NCBI GenBank assembly: GCA_017624855.1
Contig: JAGAMF010000005.1
Location: 496,001 to 560,000, forward strand
Source: Lachnospiraceae bacterium
GTDB lineage: Bacteria; Bacillota; Clostridia; Lachnospirales; Lachnospiraceae
Reading direction: 5' to 3'
Length of the DNA: 64,000 nt
The position numbers were made by a program, and so were the translations under genes. Below, one piece after another: positions 17,513 to 25,463 of the stretch (within the stretch, counting starts at the first letter, position 1; each line of letters opens with the position of its first letter). The notes below the pieces were generated by a model that saw nothing but the letters and a program-made list of their open reading frames with translations, was not told the DNA's origin and did not search any database.

Positions 17513-19336
17513 TTGAAAAATTTTATGGTAAAGAAGAAAAAATTAAGTTTGGCATGTTGCGTGATTTTGATGCTTGCCTTGTGGGGAATTCCCTTTGTGG
17601 TACAAGCAGAAGAAATTGTGCAGGTATATGAATTAAAACATAAACATGTAGCGGCTTGCGAGGTGACGGGATACGAAACAAGGAGTGCTTCGTCCTCATC
17701 GGGGCCTAGTATAACTGAAACGGATACCTGTGATAAATGTGGCGGGACACATCACAAATATCGTTTTACGGCAAGTTGTACCTGTGGCAAAACGTGGAGT
17801 CGTACGGGCCATGCTTGTGTAAACAGTCCTTACGGCAAAAATCAGGGAAGCTGCTCCAATTATTCCAGAGTGAATACGGATACTTCCCATTCCCATCCGG
17901 TAAAGCAATACGGATGCGGAATGACGGATGAAAGCGTAATCGGAAAAGTGTTGGTATATAAGGATACGCTTTTGCCGGCACAAAGCGTGACTATGTGGGC
18001 AGAGACAGAAGGGGATTTAGAGAATATAAACATTGCGTGGGCAGATTCGGAAGACGGGAATATGCTTACAGTAGATGAAAATGGAAGTTACTCCTTGTAT
18101 ATAGCTTATACGGAGAATGGTATTGATTATATGCACAACACCGAAGTAAGTGTTGACAATATTGATAAAGAACCTCCTAATGTAAGTGATATTTCCGCAG
18201 ATGTTACAGATTATACTTCCGGAGATATAGTGTTATCCATAAGCGCAGAAGATACTATGGGTTTGCCTGATAATTGTGTCAGTTGGAATGATAACGAATT
18301 CGGAACGGAATATACATTTACCGTATCTGAAAACGGAGTATATGATGTTACGGTAAAAGATATGGCCGGTAATACAGTGGTTCGAAGCATTGAAATCAGT
18401 AATATTGACAAGCAATCTCCGGAAATTACCGATATTGTAAAAACACCTGTACCTTGGTATTCGGGTAAGCTCACTTTGACGGTAGAAGCCAAAGATATAG
18501 GAAATGGAAATGATGGTTCCGGCTTGGCAGAAGAAGCATATTCTTTTGACAGAGGAAATACTTGGACGAATCAATCATATTGCGAGGTTGATACTCCGCA
18601 GAAGGTATTTATATGTGTGAGGGATGCTGTGGGGAATATAACCTCCAAAGAAGTAGATTTGGCTTATGATAAGAAGCCTGTCAATGATAAAACACCATCG
18701 GATCATGATGACGATAAGCGGCCGGTATCTGAGAATTCTGAACCTGTTCCTTCCGAAGAAGAACCGGTTGTGGAAGAACCTGTATCAGAAGAAACGGAAT
18801 CGTTAAATGAACCGGAACCGGTAACCGATGAAACCGCGGTGGATGAAGAAAACAAACCGGAAGAGGTATCGGAGCTTATTTCAGAAGTTCCGTCTACTAC
18901 CGTTGATACCGTAATCGTAGAAAATGAAGATCTCTTAACTGAAAAAACACCGGAATTAAAAGAAGTAAAAGAAGTTGAGAAACCGGAGAATGTCAAGGTG
19001 ACCGTAGTGGTTGTTTCGGCTTCCCTGGGTGTGATTGGTCTGGCTGCGTTGTTTTTTATAGGGTATATTTTTCTGTTGATGTGCAAGGTTTATGAAAACG
19101 ACAATGAAGGTAAAGAGAAATATATCGGAAGTGTTAAAGTTACTTTGCGTAAAAACGGTTTGGCCGTAAAAATCAAAGACAGATATTTGATGAAGACTAA
19201 AAGTAGGAATTTAAAATTGCGCTTGCCTAAAATTCTGGTAAAGCGGTATAAAAATAAACCTATAAGAATTACTGCCGGTAAATCCGTGATTGAAAAATAT
19301 GTTGAAGAAAAGATTGGTTTCAGCTTCCGATTATAA
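17513..19336 (+). CDS. Secreted Ig-like repeat membrane protein
   Basis: 607 aa. I use TTG 17513 because GGAGA lies eight bases upstream; ATG 17525 is too far from it. A signal peptide (LSLACCVILMLALWGIPFVVQA) is followed by a Cys/His-rich region with CxxC pairs (TCDKCGG, SCTCGKTW) that may bind metal or form disulfides. Two bacterial Ig-like modules follow, each beginning with an NIDK-x-(P/S)P motif (NIDKEPPNVSDI, NIDKQSPEITDI). A long Glu/Pro/Ser/Thr-rich stalk leads to a membrane helix (VTVVVVSASLGVIGLAALFF). The remaining 90 residues form a basic tail on the cytoplasmic side. I do not recognise a specific function; a surface adhesin or sensor is possible. It has its own promoter and faces corA. 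Confidence 0.75.
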   Translation: MKNFMVKKKKLSLACCVILMLALWGIPFVVQAEEIVQVYELKHKHVAACEVTGYETRSASSSSGPSITETDTCDKCGGTHHKYRFTASCTCGKTWSRTGHACVNSPYGKNQGSCSNYSRVNTDTSHSHPVKQYGCGMTDESVIGKVLVYKDTLLPAQSVTMWAETEGDLENINIAWADSEDGNMLTVDENGSYSLYIAYTENGIDYMHNTEVSVDNIDKEPPNVSDISADVTDYTSGDIVLSISAEDTMGLPDNCVSWNDNEFGTEYTFTVSENGVYDVTVKDMAGNTVVRSIEISNIDKQSPEITDIVKTPVPWYSGKLTLTVEAKDIGNGNDGSGLAEEAYSFDRGNTWTNQSYCEVDTPQKVFICVRDAVGNITSKEVDLAYDKKPVNDKTPSDHDDDKRPVSENSEPVPSEEEPVVEEPVSEETESLNEPEPVTDETAVDEENKPEEVSELISEVPSTTVDTVIVENEDLLTEKTPELKEVKEVEKPENVKVTVVVVSASLGVIGLAALFFIGYIFLLMCKVYENDNEGKEKYIGSVKVTLRKNGLAVKIKDRYLMKTKSRNLKLRLPKILVKRYKNKPIRITAGKSVIEKYVEEKIGFSFRL

Positions 19337-19370
19337 AAAAATGGGAGAAAATAGATTTCTATTTTCTCCC
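19335..19370 (-). terminator. Terminator between convergent genes, best read as the corA terminator
   Basis: GGGAGAAAATAGA (19343-19355) pairs with TCTATTTTCTCCC (19358-19370), a 13-bp stem. On the minus strand it is followed by ATTTTTTAT, a good U-tract for corA. On the plus strand the tail is GGGAATTTATTTG, so it may act more weakly there as well. Confidence 0.8.
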
Positions 19371-19376
19371 GGGAAT

Positions 19377-20321
19377 TTATTTGAACAGTTTGTTTTTCAT
19401 AAAGAAGATTGTTACCAACAGACCTAAAACAAGAGAAGCAACAACGATAATTATGAAGCCAAAAGGACTATCGGCAAAAGGCATGCCGGCGGATGCTACA
19501 TTCATACCGTAAGCACTGAAGATCATGGTCGGAATAGAAAGTACAATGGTAACAATGGCCAGGGTTTTCATGACGATATTCAGGTTGTTGGAAATTACGG
19601 AAGCAAAGGCGTTGGTCATACCGTTTAAGATGCCGCTGTAGATGTTGGCCATCTCAATCGCCTGTTTGTTTTCGATGATAACATCTTCAAGAAGTTCTTC
19701 GTCTTCCGGATATTTTTTGAAACGTTCATTTCGGAAAAGTTTTTCCATAACCACTTCGTTGGAACGTAAGGATGTGGTAAAGTATACCAAACTCTTTTCC
19801 AACTTCAACAGTTCAAACAAAGCACTGTTTTGAGTGGATTTGTGAAGGTTGTTTTCCAATACTTCACTTTGACGTTCAATGTTACGCAGATACTGCAAAT
19901 AAAGAGATGCCGTGCGATACAGAATCTGCATCATAAAACGGGATTTCATTGATGTATTGAAGTCGCGGACTCTTCCGTCTACAAAAGTGCGGAGAACGGG
20001 ACTCTCCTCTATACATACAGTAATAATGATTTTTTTTGCAATAAAAATAGACAAAGGAATGGTGTCATACAATTCCTTCTCTGTATCATCCTCAATGGTG
20101 GGAATATTAACCAAAACCATCGTATAATTGTCCTCGTAAGCAAGTCGGGAACGTTCGTCGGTATCCAATGCAGATTTTAAGTCATCTGCATCGATAGAGA
20201 ATCTTTGTGAAATGTCAAGAATTTCACTTTCGGTAGGGCGGATCATGGAGATCCAGCAACCCTCAGTAGGTGCGTCCAGAGTGCGAAGACTCCGACCTTC
20301 TGAAAAATAGTAGTGTACCAT
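19377..20321 (-). CDS. corA: CorA family magnesium/divalent cation transporter
   Basis: 314 aa. I start at the ATG whose first base is 20321 (MVHYYFSEG), because AGAAGG lies six bases upstream of it; ATG at 20339 lacks such a site. The N-terminal cytoplasmic funnel is followed by two C-terminal membrane helices. The signature GMN appears as MIFSAYGMNVASAG at the end of TM1, with a short acidic loop (MPFADSPFG) before TM2 and a Lys-rich C-terminus. CorA forms a pentameric channel-like Mg2+ uptake system in the membrane. A promoter and a 20-codon leader ORF lie upstream on the same strand, suggesting translational or transcriptional control of this gene. No M-box is present. Confidence 0.95.
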   Translation of the reverse strand: MVHYYFSEGRSLRTLDAPTEGCWISMIRPTESEILDISQRFSIDADDLKSALDTDERSRLAYEDNYTMVLVNIPTIEDDTEKELYDTIPLSIFIAKKIIITVCIEESPVLRTFVDGRVRDFNTSMKSRFMMQILYRTASLYLQYLRNIERQSEVLENNLHKSTQNSALFELLKLEKSLVYFTTSLRSNEVVMEKLFRNERFKKYPEDEELLEDVIIENKQAIEMANIYSGILNGMTNAFASVISNNLNIVMKTLAIVTIVLSIPTMIFSAYGMNVASAGMPFADSPFGFIIIVVASLVLGLLVTIFFMKNKLFK

Positions 20322-20363
20322 TTCTAACCTTCTTTCCATGCCGTGTGGGCACAAAAAAAGAAG

Positions 20364-20426
20364 TTAGCCCATCAGCATTCTATAAATTGTTAAATTAGTG
20401 TTTGCGTGATAGGGGTCCGCGTCCAT
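20364..20426 (-). CDS. Leader peptide of corA (MgtL-like candidate)
   Basis: A 20-codon ORF between the corA promoter and corA. The start at 20426 is preceded by a perfect AAGGAGGT (20441-20434) at a seven-base spacing; another in-frame ATG at 20432 is too close to it. The peptide starts MDADPYHANT and ends in YRMLMG, with its stop at 20366-20364, 42 bases before corA. Its Asp-Ala-Asp-Pro beginning resembles MgtL of enterobacteria (MEPDP…), where acidic and Pro codons make ribosomes fall off at low Mg2+. This leader is therefore a candidate Mg2+ sensor for corA. The strong ribosome-binding site, the position and the composition are seen; the function is inferred. A U7 run follows the stop codon. 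Confidence 0.7.
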   Translation of the reverse strand: MDADPYHANTNLTIYRMLMG

Positions 20427-20455
20427 TTTCATTACCTCCTTAAAGTGATATTTTA

Positions 20456-20484
20456 AGTATATTTCCCGTTAAAGAAAAAGTCAA
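20456..20484 (-). promoter_or_regulatory. Promoter of the corA leader-corA transcript
   Basis: On the minus strand TTGACT (20484-20479), a 17-base spacer and TATACT (20461-20456) form a near-consensus promoter. Transcription would start near 20449, just upstream of the leader ORF's ribosome-binding site. Confidence 0.8.
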
Positions 20485-20557
20485 CTCTGTGTGCGGAAAT
20501 AAACTAAAAAAATAAAAGCCGTTGCAACAACATCCCATAGATTCATTTTTGGAAATG

Positions 20558-20586
20558 TTGCAAATGCGGAGCAATCGTTGTATACT
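20558..20586 (+). promoter_or_regulatory. Promoter of the VTC-DUF4956-CotH operon
   Basis: TTGCAA (20558-20563), 17-base spacer, TATACT (20581-20586). The -35 lies within an imperfect inverted repeat, TTGCAACAACAT (20522-20533) and ATGTTGCAA (20555-20563), which could be an operator. Confidence 0.7.
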
Positions 20587-20638
20587 TAAAAAAGTTGTAA
20601 ATTCTAAGAATGGAATGTTTTAACCCAAAAGAACAAAA

Positions 20639-21349
20639 ATGAAGGAATTAAAAAAACGAAAGTTCAGATATGAAAATAAATACATTGTAAATTTTACGGA
20701 ATTGGAACTGTTGCGTCACAGAATCGAAGGAATCTGCGAAATTGACGAATATGCCGAAAACGGAGAGTATCATATTCGTAGTCTGTATTTTGATGATTAC
20801 AGAGGGGCTTCTTATTTTGACAATGAAATCGGCGTGGATCCCAGAGAGAAGTATCGAATTCGCATTTACAATTGCAGCTCGGATGTAATTGTATTGGAGC
20901 GTAAAATTAAGGTAAACGGCAAGATTTCCAAGGACAGAACACCAATAAACAAAGAGATTTTGGATGCTATTATGGAGGATAGGCCGGAGGATATAAACTT
21001 CGGTGAAGATAAGCCGCTGTTGAATCGTTTTTTACAGGCTTACGAATCCAAACATTTACGGCCTAGAGTGATTGTAGACTATATCAGAGAGGCATATGTA
21101 TCGGAGATTGATGATATCCGCATTACTTTTGACAAAGAAATCTCTTTTTCATCGGATGTGAACGGATTTCTTGACCCGGATTTGTTTTTACAACCGATTA
21201 TGCCGGTGGGTAAAGAATTGTTGGAAGTTAAATTCACGGAATTTCTTCCCAAGTATGTGCATCAGACCCTTAATCTCGGTAAGATGCAACAGTCTACATT
21301 TTCAAAATATTATTTGTCTGAAAAAACACGGAGAGAGGTAGAAGGATAA
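20639..21349 (+). CDS. VTC domain polyphosphate polymerase-like protein
   Basis: 236 aa. It has the VTC tunnel-fold signature: KFRYENKYIV near the N-terminus, YHIRSLYFDDY, KYRIRIYN, VLERKIKVNGKISKDR, PRVIVDYIREAY and LLEVKFTEFLP. These alternating Lys/Arg/Glu strands line the active tunnel in yeast Vtc4, which makes polyphosphate from ATP. Bacterial relatives are often paired with DUF4956 membrane proteins and CotH kinases, exactly as here, with the DUF4956 gene starting one base after this stop. Whether this one makes polyphosphate or another phosphate-linked product is not established. The ATG lacks a recognisable Shine-Dalgarno sequence (only AAAAGAACAAAA upstream), which is odd for this genome and suggests poor translation or a different start. 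Confidence 0.85.
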   Translation: MKELKKRKFRYENKYIVNFTELELLRHRIEGICEIDEYAENGEYHIRSLYFDDYRGASYFDNEIGVDPREKYRIRIYNCSSDVIVLERKIKVNGKISKDRTPINKEILDAIMEDRPEDINFGEDKPLLNRFLQAYESKHLRPRVIVDYIREAYVSEIDDIRITFDKEISFSSDVNGFLDPDLFLQPIMPVGKELLEVKFTEFLPKYVHQTLNLGKMQQSTFSKYYLSEKTRREVEG

Positions 21350-21350
21350 A

Positions 21351-22025
21351 ATGACATTTCAGGATATGTTTAAATCATCGATTATGGAGCAGTTTCAAAT
21401 TGGCAACCTCGGTATAAAAGAGGTACTGATTGCGTTGGGATTTTCAGTGCTTATGGCATTGTATTTGTTTGTGGTATATCGCTTTTTTGTCAGGAAATCT
21501 CTGTATAATTTGAACATGAACATTGCCATTGTGGGAATGACTATTGTAACGGCAGCAGTCATTTTAACCATTCAGTCCAATTTGGTATTGTCCCTCGGTA
21601 TGGTGGGTGCGTTGTCCATTGTCAGATACAGAACCGCGGTAAAAGATCCCATGGATTTGTTTTTCATGTTCTGGGCTGTGGCAAGCGGAATTATGTGCGG
21701 CGCAAATCAGTATGTTCTGAATCTTGCCGTAACGGTAATTCTTACGATTGTTGTGTTTGTGTTGGCGCAGATGCCTTCGGCAAAAGCCCCCTATGTTTTG
21801 GTGATTAATGCGCAGAGTAAAGATGCTGAGGATGATGTGGAAGCAGTGTTAAAAGAATGTTGTTCTTATTACAAGGTAAAATCCAGAAACATTTCCAAGA
21901 AGGCAGTCAGAATCATTATTGAATTGCGTACAAAAGATCCGAAACAGGTCAGCGATAAAATTGCGCAGATGGATAAAGTATCCAATCTTTCGCTGTTGAC
22001 TTATGAAGGTGATATTGTATCTTAA
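21351..22025 (+). CDS. DUF4956 membrane protein
   Basis: 224 aa, starting one base after the VTC gene. Four or so hydrophobic helices occupy residues 20-150 (VLIALGFSVLMALYLFVVY, IAIVGMTIVTAAVILTI, VLSLGMVGALSIVRYRTAVKDPMD, LNLAVTVILTIVVFVLAQ). The GALSIVRYR-AVKDP motif is the family hallmark. The last 75 residues form a soluble alpha/beta domain. Function is unknown; the constant company of VTC and CotH genes suggests that the three form one membrane-associated system, possibly exporting or using a phosphate polymer. Confidence 0.88.
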   Translation: MTFQDMFKSSIMEQFQIGNLGIKEVLIALGFSVLMALYLFVVYRFFVRKSLYNLNMNIAIVGMTIVTAAVILTIQSNLVLSLGMVGALSIVRYRTAVKDPMDLFFMFWAVASGIMCGANQYVLNLAVTVILTIVVFVLAQMPSAKAPYVLVINAQSKDAEDDVEAVLKECCSYYKVKSRNISKKAVRIIIELRTKDPKQVSDKIAQMDKVSNLSLLTYEGDIVS

Positions 22026-22061
22026 CAGAAAGTCCTTTGTGTATGCAGAAGGGGATTGGTA

Positions 22062-24326
22062 ATGAAAGTTAACGGATTGAAAAAGGCAATGCCCGCGTTA
22101 CTTCTTTTGATTGTAATCAGTTTGGGCGGAATGGGATTATATTTTATTCATGTCAACGAAGAGACGCTGTACATTTCTCATGAGAGCGGTATGTACAGTG
22201 GCTCTTTTGATTTGTCTTTTTTTACTTTTGGTAAAAGTGATATTTTTTATACGCTAAACGGACAGGCCCCCGAGCCGGGAGAAGAGGGGACCTATGAATA
22301 TACAGGGCCTATAACAGTTGAATGCTTGGAAGATACGTCTACGCTGTCTGTGCAGGTTTGTTGCATATATGATAGCGGTAATCGTTCGGAGGTCTATCGC
22401 AGAGATTATATTTTAGATCCGGCGGGAGCGGAGCGTTTTACTACGGATTATGTGGTGTCCATTGCCGGTGATGAGGCGGCATTGTTCAGTGATGAGGAAG
22501 GTATCTTCGTAAGAGGTAATCAATTCTATGAGTATATGGAGGCACATCCGGAAACCAATCTTTTGGCAGAAGTAGTTCCGGCAAATTACTATGAGGATAT
22601 TGAAGTGCCGGTACATGCGGCAATCTTTTTGGGAGATGGAACCCAGATTATCGACCAGAATTGCGGTATCAAAGTATACGGTAATGTAACCAGACAGCAT
22701 AATCAGAAATCCTTCCGTTTGTATGCCAGATATGATTACGACGAGGTGAATGAATTTTCTTATCCTTTCTTCGAGGATTTGTGTACTTATGAGGGTAAGG
22801 CACCTATTACCGAATGGCAGAGGCTGTCTTTTCATAATTCGGGAAATGATAACGATAACGGCTATATTCGTTCTGCGCTAATGGGAGATTTGGCAAGACA
22901 GTCCGGATATCAGGATACTTTGGGGGCCGAAAGTGTAACGGTGTACATTAACGGTAAATACATGGGTGTATATTGGCTTCAGAACACTTATGATGATCGT
23001 TATTTTGAAGAACGCTACGGAGATTATGAAGGCGAAGTGGCAGTGGCAGAAGGTACCTTAGGTACCATGGATGTATCTCTTGCAGAAAGTAAAACTGAAT
23101 TGGTTGCAGCAGAAGATTACAATGCATTTTGTGAGTGGCTGTTCGATGCGGATGTGAATAATGAAGATGATTGGCAGAGAATATGTAATACCATTGATGT
23201 AGATAATTTTGCACACTATTTTGCTTTGGAATATTATACCGGAAATGTGGACTGGCCCCAAAATAATGTAAAAGTATATCGCTATATTCCCATGGAGGGA
23301 GAAGCGTATAGGGAAGGTACAATTTTTGACGGAAGATATCGATACCTATTGTTTGATACAGATTACAGTATGGGATTGGTGGTTTTTGGATTTTATGGAA
23401 ATGATGCATCGACTAAAACATTATGGGATTTTAAGCATACCAATGAGCATACAATAGTATTTAGTAAATTGTCTGAGCGAGAAGAATTCCGTGACTTATT
23501 TGTGGGGAAAGTAATGTTTCTTATGAATGAAATCTTTGTGAGGCAGAATGTGTCGGATCAGATGTATGCATTGAATGTGACTCGTCACCTTGAATTGCGT
23601 TACATGATTGAGGAAACGGATATTCTAAAAGACTCTATCTGGGAAGCATGGGGCGTTGGACGCGGTGACATGGCCCAAACCGAGCAAGAGTGGAATGAAA
23701 TTTTAGCTTATGTAGAGCTACGACCGCAGTATGTGATATCAGAGATAAGCTACGATTTATATGCGGGGGCTACTTTTAATCTTAAAGTATTAATGGAGCA
23801 TAGCGGCAGTATACTGATAAACGGAATGGATGCAGGTGAATCTTATGAAGGCGTGTGGATGGATAATATTCCACTGGAAGTATCCTGTGCCGAAATGCCC
23901 GGAGTTGTTGTTAAGGGCTATACTGTGAACGGTATTTTTGTGGAAGGAAAGACACTTTGTTTGGAATCGGAAGACTATGCGCAATATGGTGCCGATATTA
24001 CCATAGTTCCCGTGATAGAGATTGTAAGTCAGCAAAGCCTTGAAGTGGTCGCCTTCAGAATCAATGATTCTCAGGATTATGTTGTATTGCAGAATACCGG
24101 AAATGTGGCCTTGAATCTGAACGAATATGCTTTGGGAGATGATGAAGATTCCATGTCCGGTAAAACATTGCCGGAGGTAATGCTGGCACCCGGAGAACAA
24201 TATACGGTCTACGGTGCAAAATACACCGGCGATATGGACACAAAGGGAACGCAGGTTTCTTTCTCATGGAATGACGAAGAAAAAGTTTGTCTCTATCATG
24301 AAAGCACGGGAATTGTTGTATATTAG
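22062..24326 (+). CDS. CotH-like kinase with chitobiase-type and lamin-tail domains
   Basis: 754 aa from ATG 22062 behind AGAAGGGG. An N-terminal membrane helix (ALLLLIVISLGGMGLYFI) exports the protein. Residues about 40-125 resemble a chitobiase/hexosaminidase C-terminal Ig-like domain (FYTLNGQAPEPGEEGTYEYT). The CotH domain follows, with GNVTRQHNQKSFRL, LSFHNSGNDNDN, YINGKYMGVYWLQ and the metal-site motif YLLFDTDYSMGL, comparable to the DLDxSxG motif of CotH kinases. The last 100 residues resemble a lamin-tail domain (VAFRINDSQDYVVLQNTG). CotH of Bacillus phosphorylates spore-coat proteins; here the VTC/DUF4956 context points to a surface protein whose substrate is unknown. Confidence 0.88.
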   Translation: MKVNGLKKAMPALLLLIVISLGGMGLYFIHVNEETLYISHESGMYSGSFDLSFFTFGKSDIFYTLNGQAPEPGEEGTYEYTGPITVECLEDTSTLSVQVCCIYDSGNRSEVYRRDYILDPAGAERFTTDYVVSIAGDEAALFSDEEGIFVRGNQFYEYMEAHPETNLLAEVVPANYYEDIEVPVHAAIFLGDGTQIIDQNCGIKVYGNVTRQHNQKSFRLYARYDYDEVNEFSYPFFEDLCTYEGKAPITEWQRLSFHNSGNDNDNGYIRSALMGDLARQSGYQDTLGAESVTVYINGKYMGVYWLQNTYDDRYFEERYGDYEGEVAVAEGTLGTMDVSLAESKTELVAAEDYNAFCEWLFDADVNNEDDWQRICNTIDVDNFAHYFALEYYTGNVDWPQNNVKVYRYIPMEGEAYREGTIFDGRYRYLLFDTDYSMGLVVFGFYGNDASTKTLWDFKHTNEHTIVFSKLSEREEFRDLFVGKVMFLMNEIFVRQNVSDQMYALNVTRHLELRYMIEETDILKDSIWEAWGVGRGDMAQTEQEWNEILAYVELRPQYVISEISYDLYAGATFNLKVLMEHSGSILINGMDAGESYEGVWMDNIPLEVSCAEMPGVVVKGYTVNGIFVEGKTLCLESEDYAQYGADITIVPVIEIVSQQSLEVVAFRINDSQDYVVLQNTGNVALNLNEYALGDDEDSMSGKTLPEVMLAPGEQYTVYGAKYTGDMDTKGTQVSFSWNDEEKVCLYHESTGIVVY

Positions 24327-24374
24327 AATGTGATTTCGCATATATTGCAGTAAGAATAATATGCGAGGCATTTC

Positions 24375-25178
24375 TTGAAAGCGATAACGGAGAAACTTAA
24401 AAACATAAAAATAAGCAAGACAAAAGCGGCGTTGATTATGGGAATCGGTGCCGCTTTTGTAGTATGCGTATTTTGTCTGTGGGGCAGAAATGAAGAGGCG
24501 GCACTGGAAGCATCCAATATGTGCGGCGACCGGAAACTACCCATCTATTGTGTGGAAACCGAAGAGAAAGTCATAGCCCTTTCTTTTGATGCGGCTTGGG
24601 GAAATGAAGACACCAAAGAGATTCTGGATATTCTTGAACGACAAGATGTAAAAGTGACATTTTTTATGACAGGAGGATGGGTGGAAGCCTATCCCGAAGA
24701 TGTAAAATTAATTTATGAGGCCGGTCACGATTTGGGAAACCACAGCGAGAACCATTTGAACATGTCTCAGTTATCTATGGCAGAAATTGAGGAAGAAATT
24801 ATGCTGGTACATAACCGGGTAAAAGACATTACCGGTTATGAGATGTGTCTGTTTCGACCGCCTTACGGTGATTATGACAATGATGTGATTACCGGAGTGG
24901 AAAATTGCGGATATTACGCTATTCAATGGTCAATCGACAGCCTCGACTGGAAAGACTACGGTGCGGATTCCATTATCCAAAAAGTAACCTGTCATAAAAA
25001 TCTGAACAACGGAGCGATCATCCTTTGTCACAACGGGGCCAAATATACGGCGGATGCTTTGGAAGAAATGATTGTTAACCTAAAAGAGCAGGGATATACT
25101 TTTGTAAAAATATCAGACTTGATTTATCGTGAAAATTATCGCATGAATGTAAACGGGCAGCAGTGCCCCTGTGATTAA
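24375..25178 (+). CDS. Polysaccharide deacetylase (NodB domain), membrane-anchored
   Basis: 267 aa with a TTG start at 24375; GAGG lies six bases upstream. A single N-terminal helix (AALIMGIGAAFVVCVFCLWG) anchors the enzyme outside the cell. The NodB domain has the catalytic and metal-binding motifs LSFDAAWG, LGNHSENHLNMS (His-x3-His), RPPYGDYD and the C-terminal ILCHNG. Relatives such as PdaA/PdaB deacetylate peptidoglycan sugars, often in spore cortex formation. The SFDAAWG version, with Ala-Trp-Gly after the Asp, is common in sporulation-associated clostridial deacetylases. Substrate is not certain. It sits after CotH with a 48-base gap and may be read from the same promoter. Confidence 0.9.
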   Translation: MKAITEKLKNIKISKTKAALIMGIGAAFVVCVFCLWGRNEEAALEASNMCGDRKLPIYCVETEEKVIALSFDAAWGNEDTKEILDILERQDVKVTFFMTGGWVEAYPEDVKLIYEAGHDLGNHSENHLNMSQLSMAEIEEEIMLVHNRVKDITGYEMCLFRPPYGDYDNDVITGVENCGYYAIQWSIDSLDWKDYGADSIIQKVTCHKNLNNGAIILCHNGAKYTADALEEMIVNLKEQGYTFVKISDLIYRENYRMNVNGQQCPCD

Positions 25179-25239
25179 GCGGCAATATAAATCCGAATGA
25201 CAGCATAGGCAGAATTGTAGGAAATAAAAGAAATATATA

Positions 25240-25268
25240 TTGACAAAAAATAGGGAAACCACTAATAT
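25240..25268 (+). promoter_or_regulatory. Strong promoter of the thiT transcript
   Basis: Consensus TTGACA (25240-25245), 17-base spacer, TAATAT (25263-25268), about 25 bases upstream of the TPP aptamer. Confidence 0.85.
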
Positions 25269-25288
25269 GTAGGAGTAACTAAATATCA

Positions 25289-25390
25289 GATATACGCTAG
25301 GGGTGCTGATTTGCTGAGACGGAAGCCACGGGCTTCTAACCCTCATTACTTGAACCGGATAATACCGGCGGAAGGAAGCAGTTTATATAC
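25289..25390 (+). promoter_or_regulatory. TPP riboswitch (THI element)
   Basis: The conserved aptamer segments appear in order: GGGGTGCT, GCTGAGA, AACCCTC, then CTTGAACCGGATAATACCGGCGGAAGGAA. A variable helix (GGAAGCCACGGGCTTC) sits between CTGAGA and ACCC. It binds thiamine pyrophosphate and here controls a thiamine transporter. The 5' and 3' edges are approximate; P1 is read as ATAC-GCT pairing with AGC-A-GTTTAT. Confidence 0.95.
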
Positions 25391-25432
25391 AAATTCGTTC
25401 GAATCCGGATTTGTATGTTTTGATTCGAGAGT

Positions 25433-25463
25433 AACCTCCTGCGTATGCAAAGGAGGTTTTTTT
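25433..25463 (+). terminator. Riboswitch expression platform: terminator that also hides the thiT RBS
   Basis: AACCTCCT (25433-25440) pairs with AGGAGGTT (25451-25458), followed by a run of Ts that ends directly at the ATG of thiT (25464). The 3' arm is the Shine-Dalgarno sequence itself, so one hairpin can both stop transcription and block ribosome binding. Upstream, ATACAAAT/ATTTGTAT (about 25387-25416) and CGAATC/GATTCG offer competing pairings. Confidence 0.75.

Noticed and set aside
20322..20450. M-box magnesium riboswitch upstream of corA
   Set aside because: The leader is only about 130 bases, is largely occupied by the short ORF and shows none of the M-box conserved blocks.
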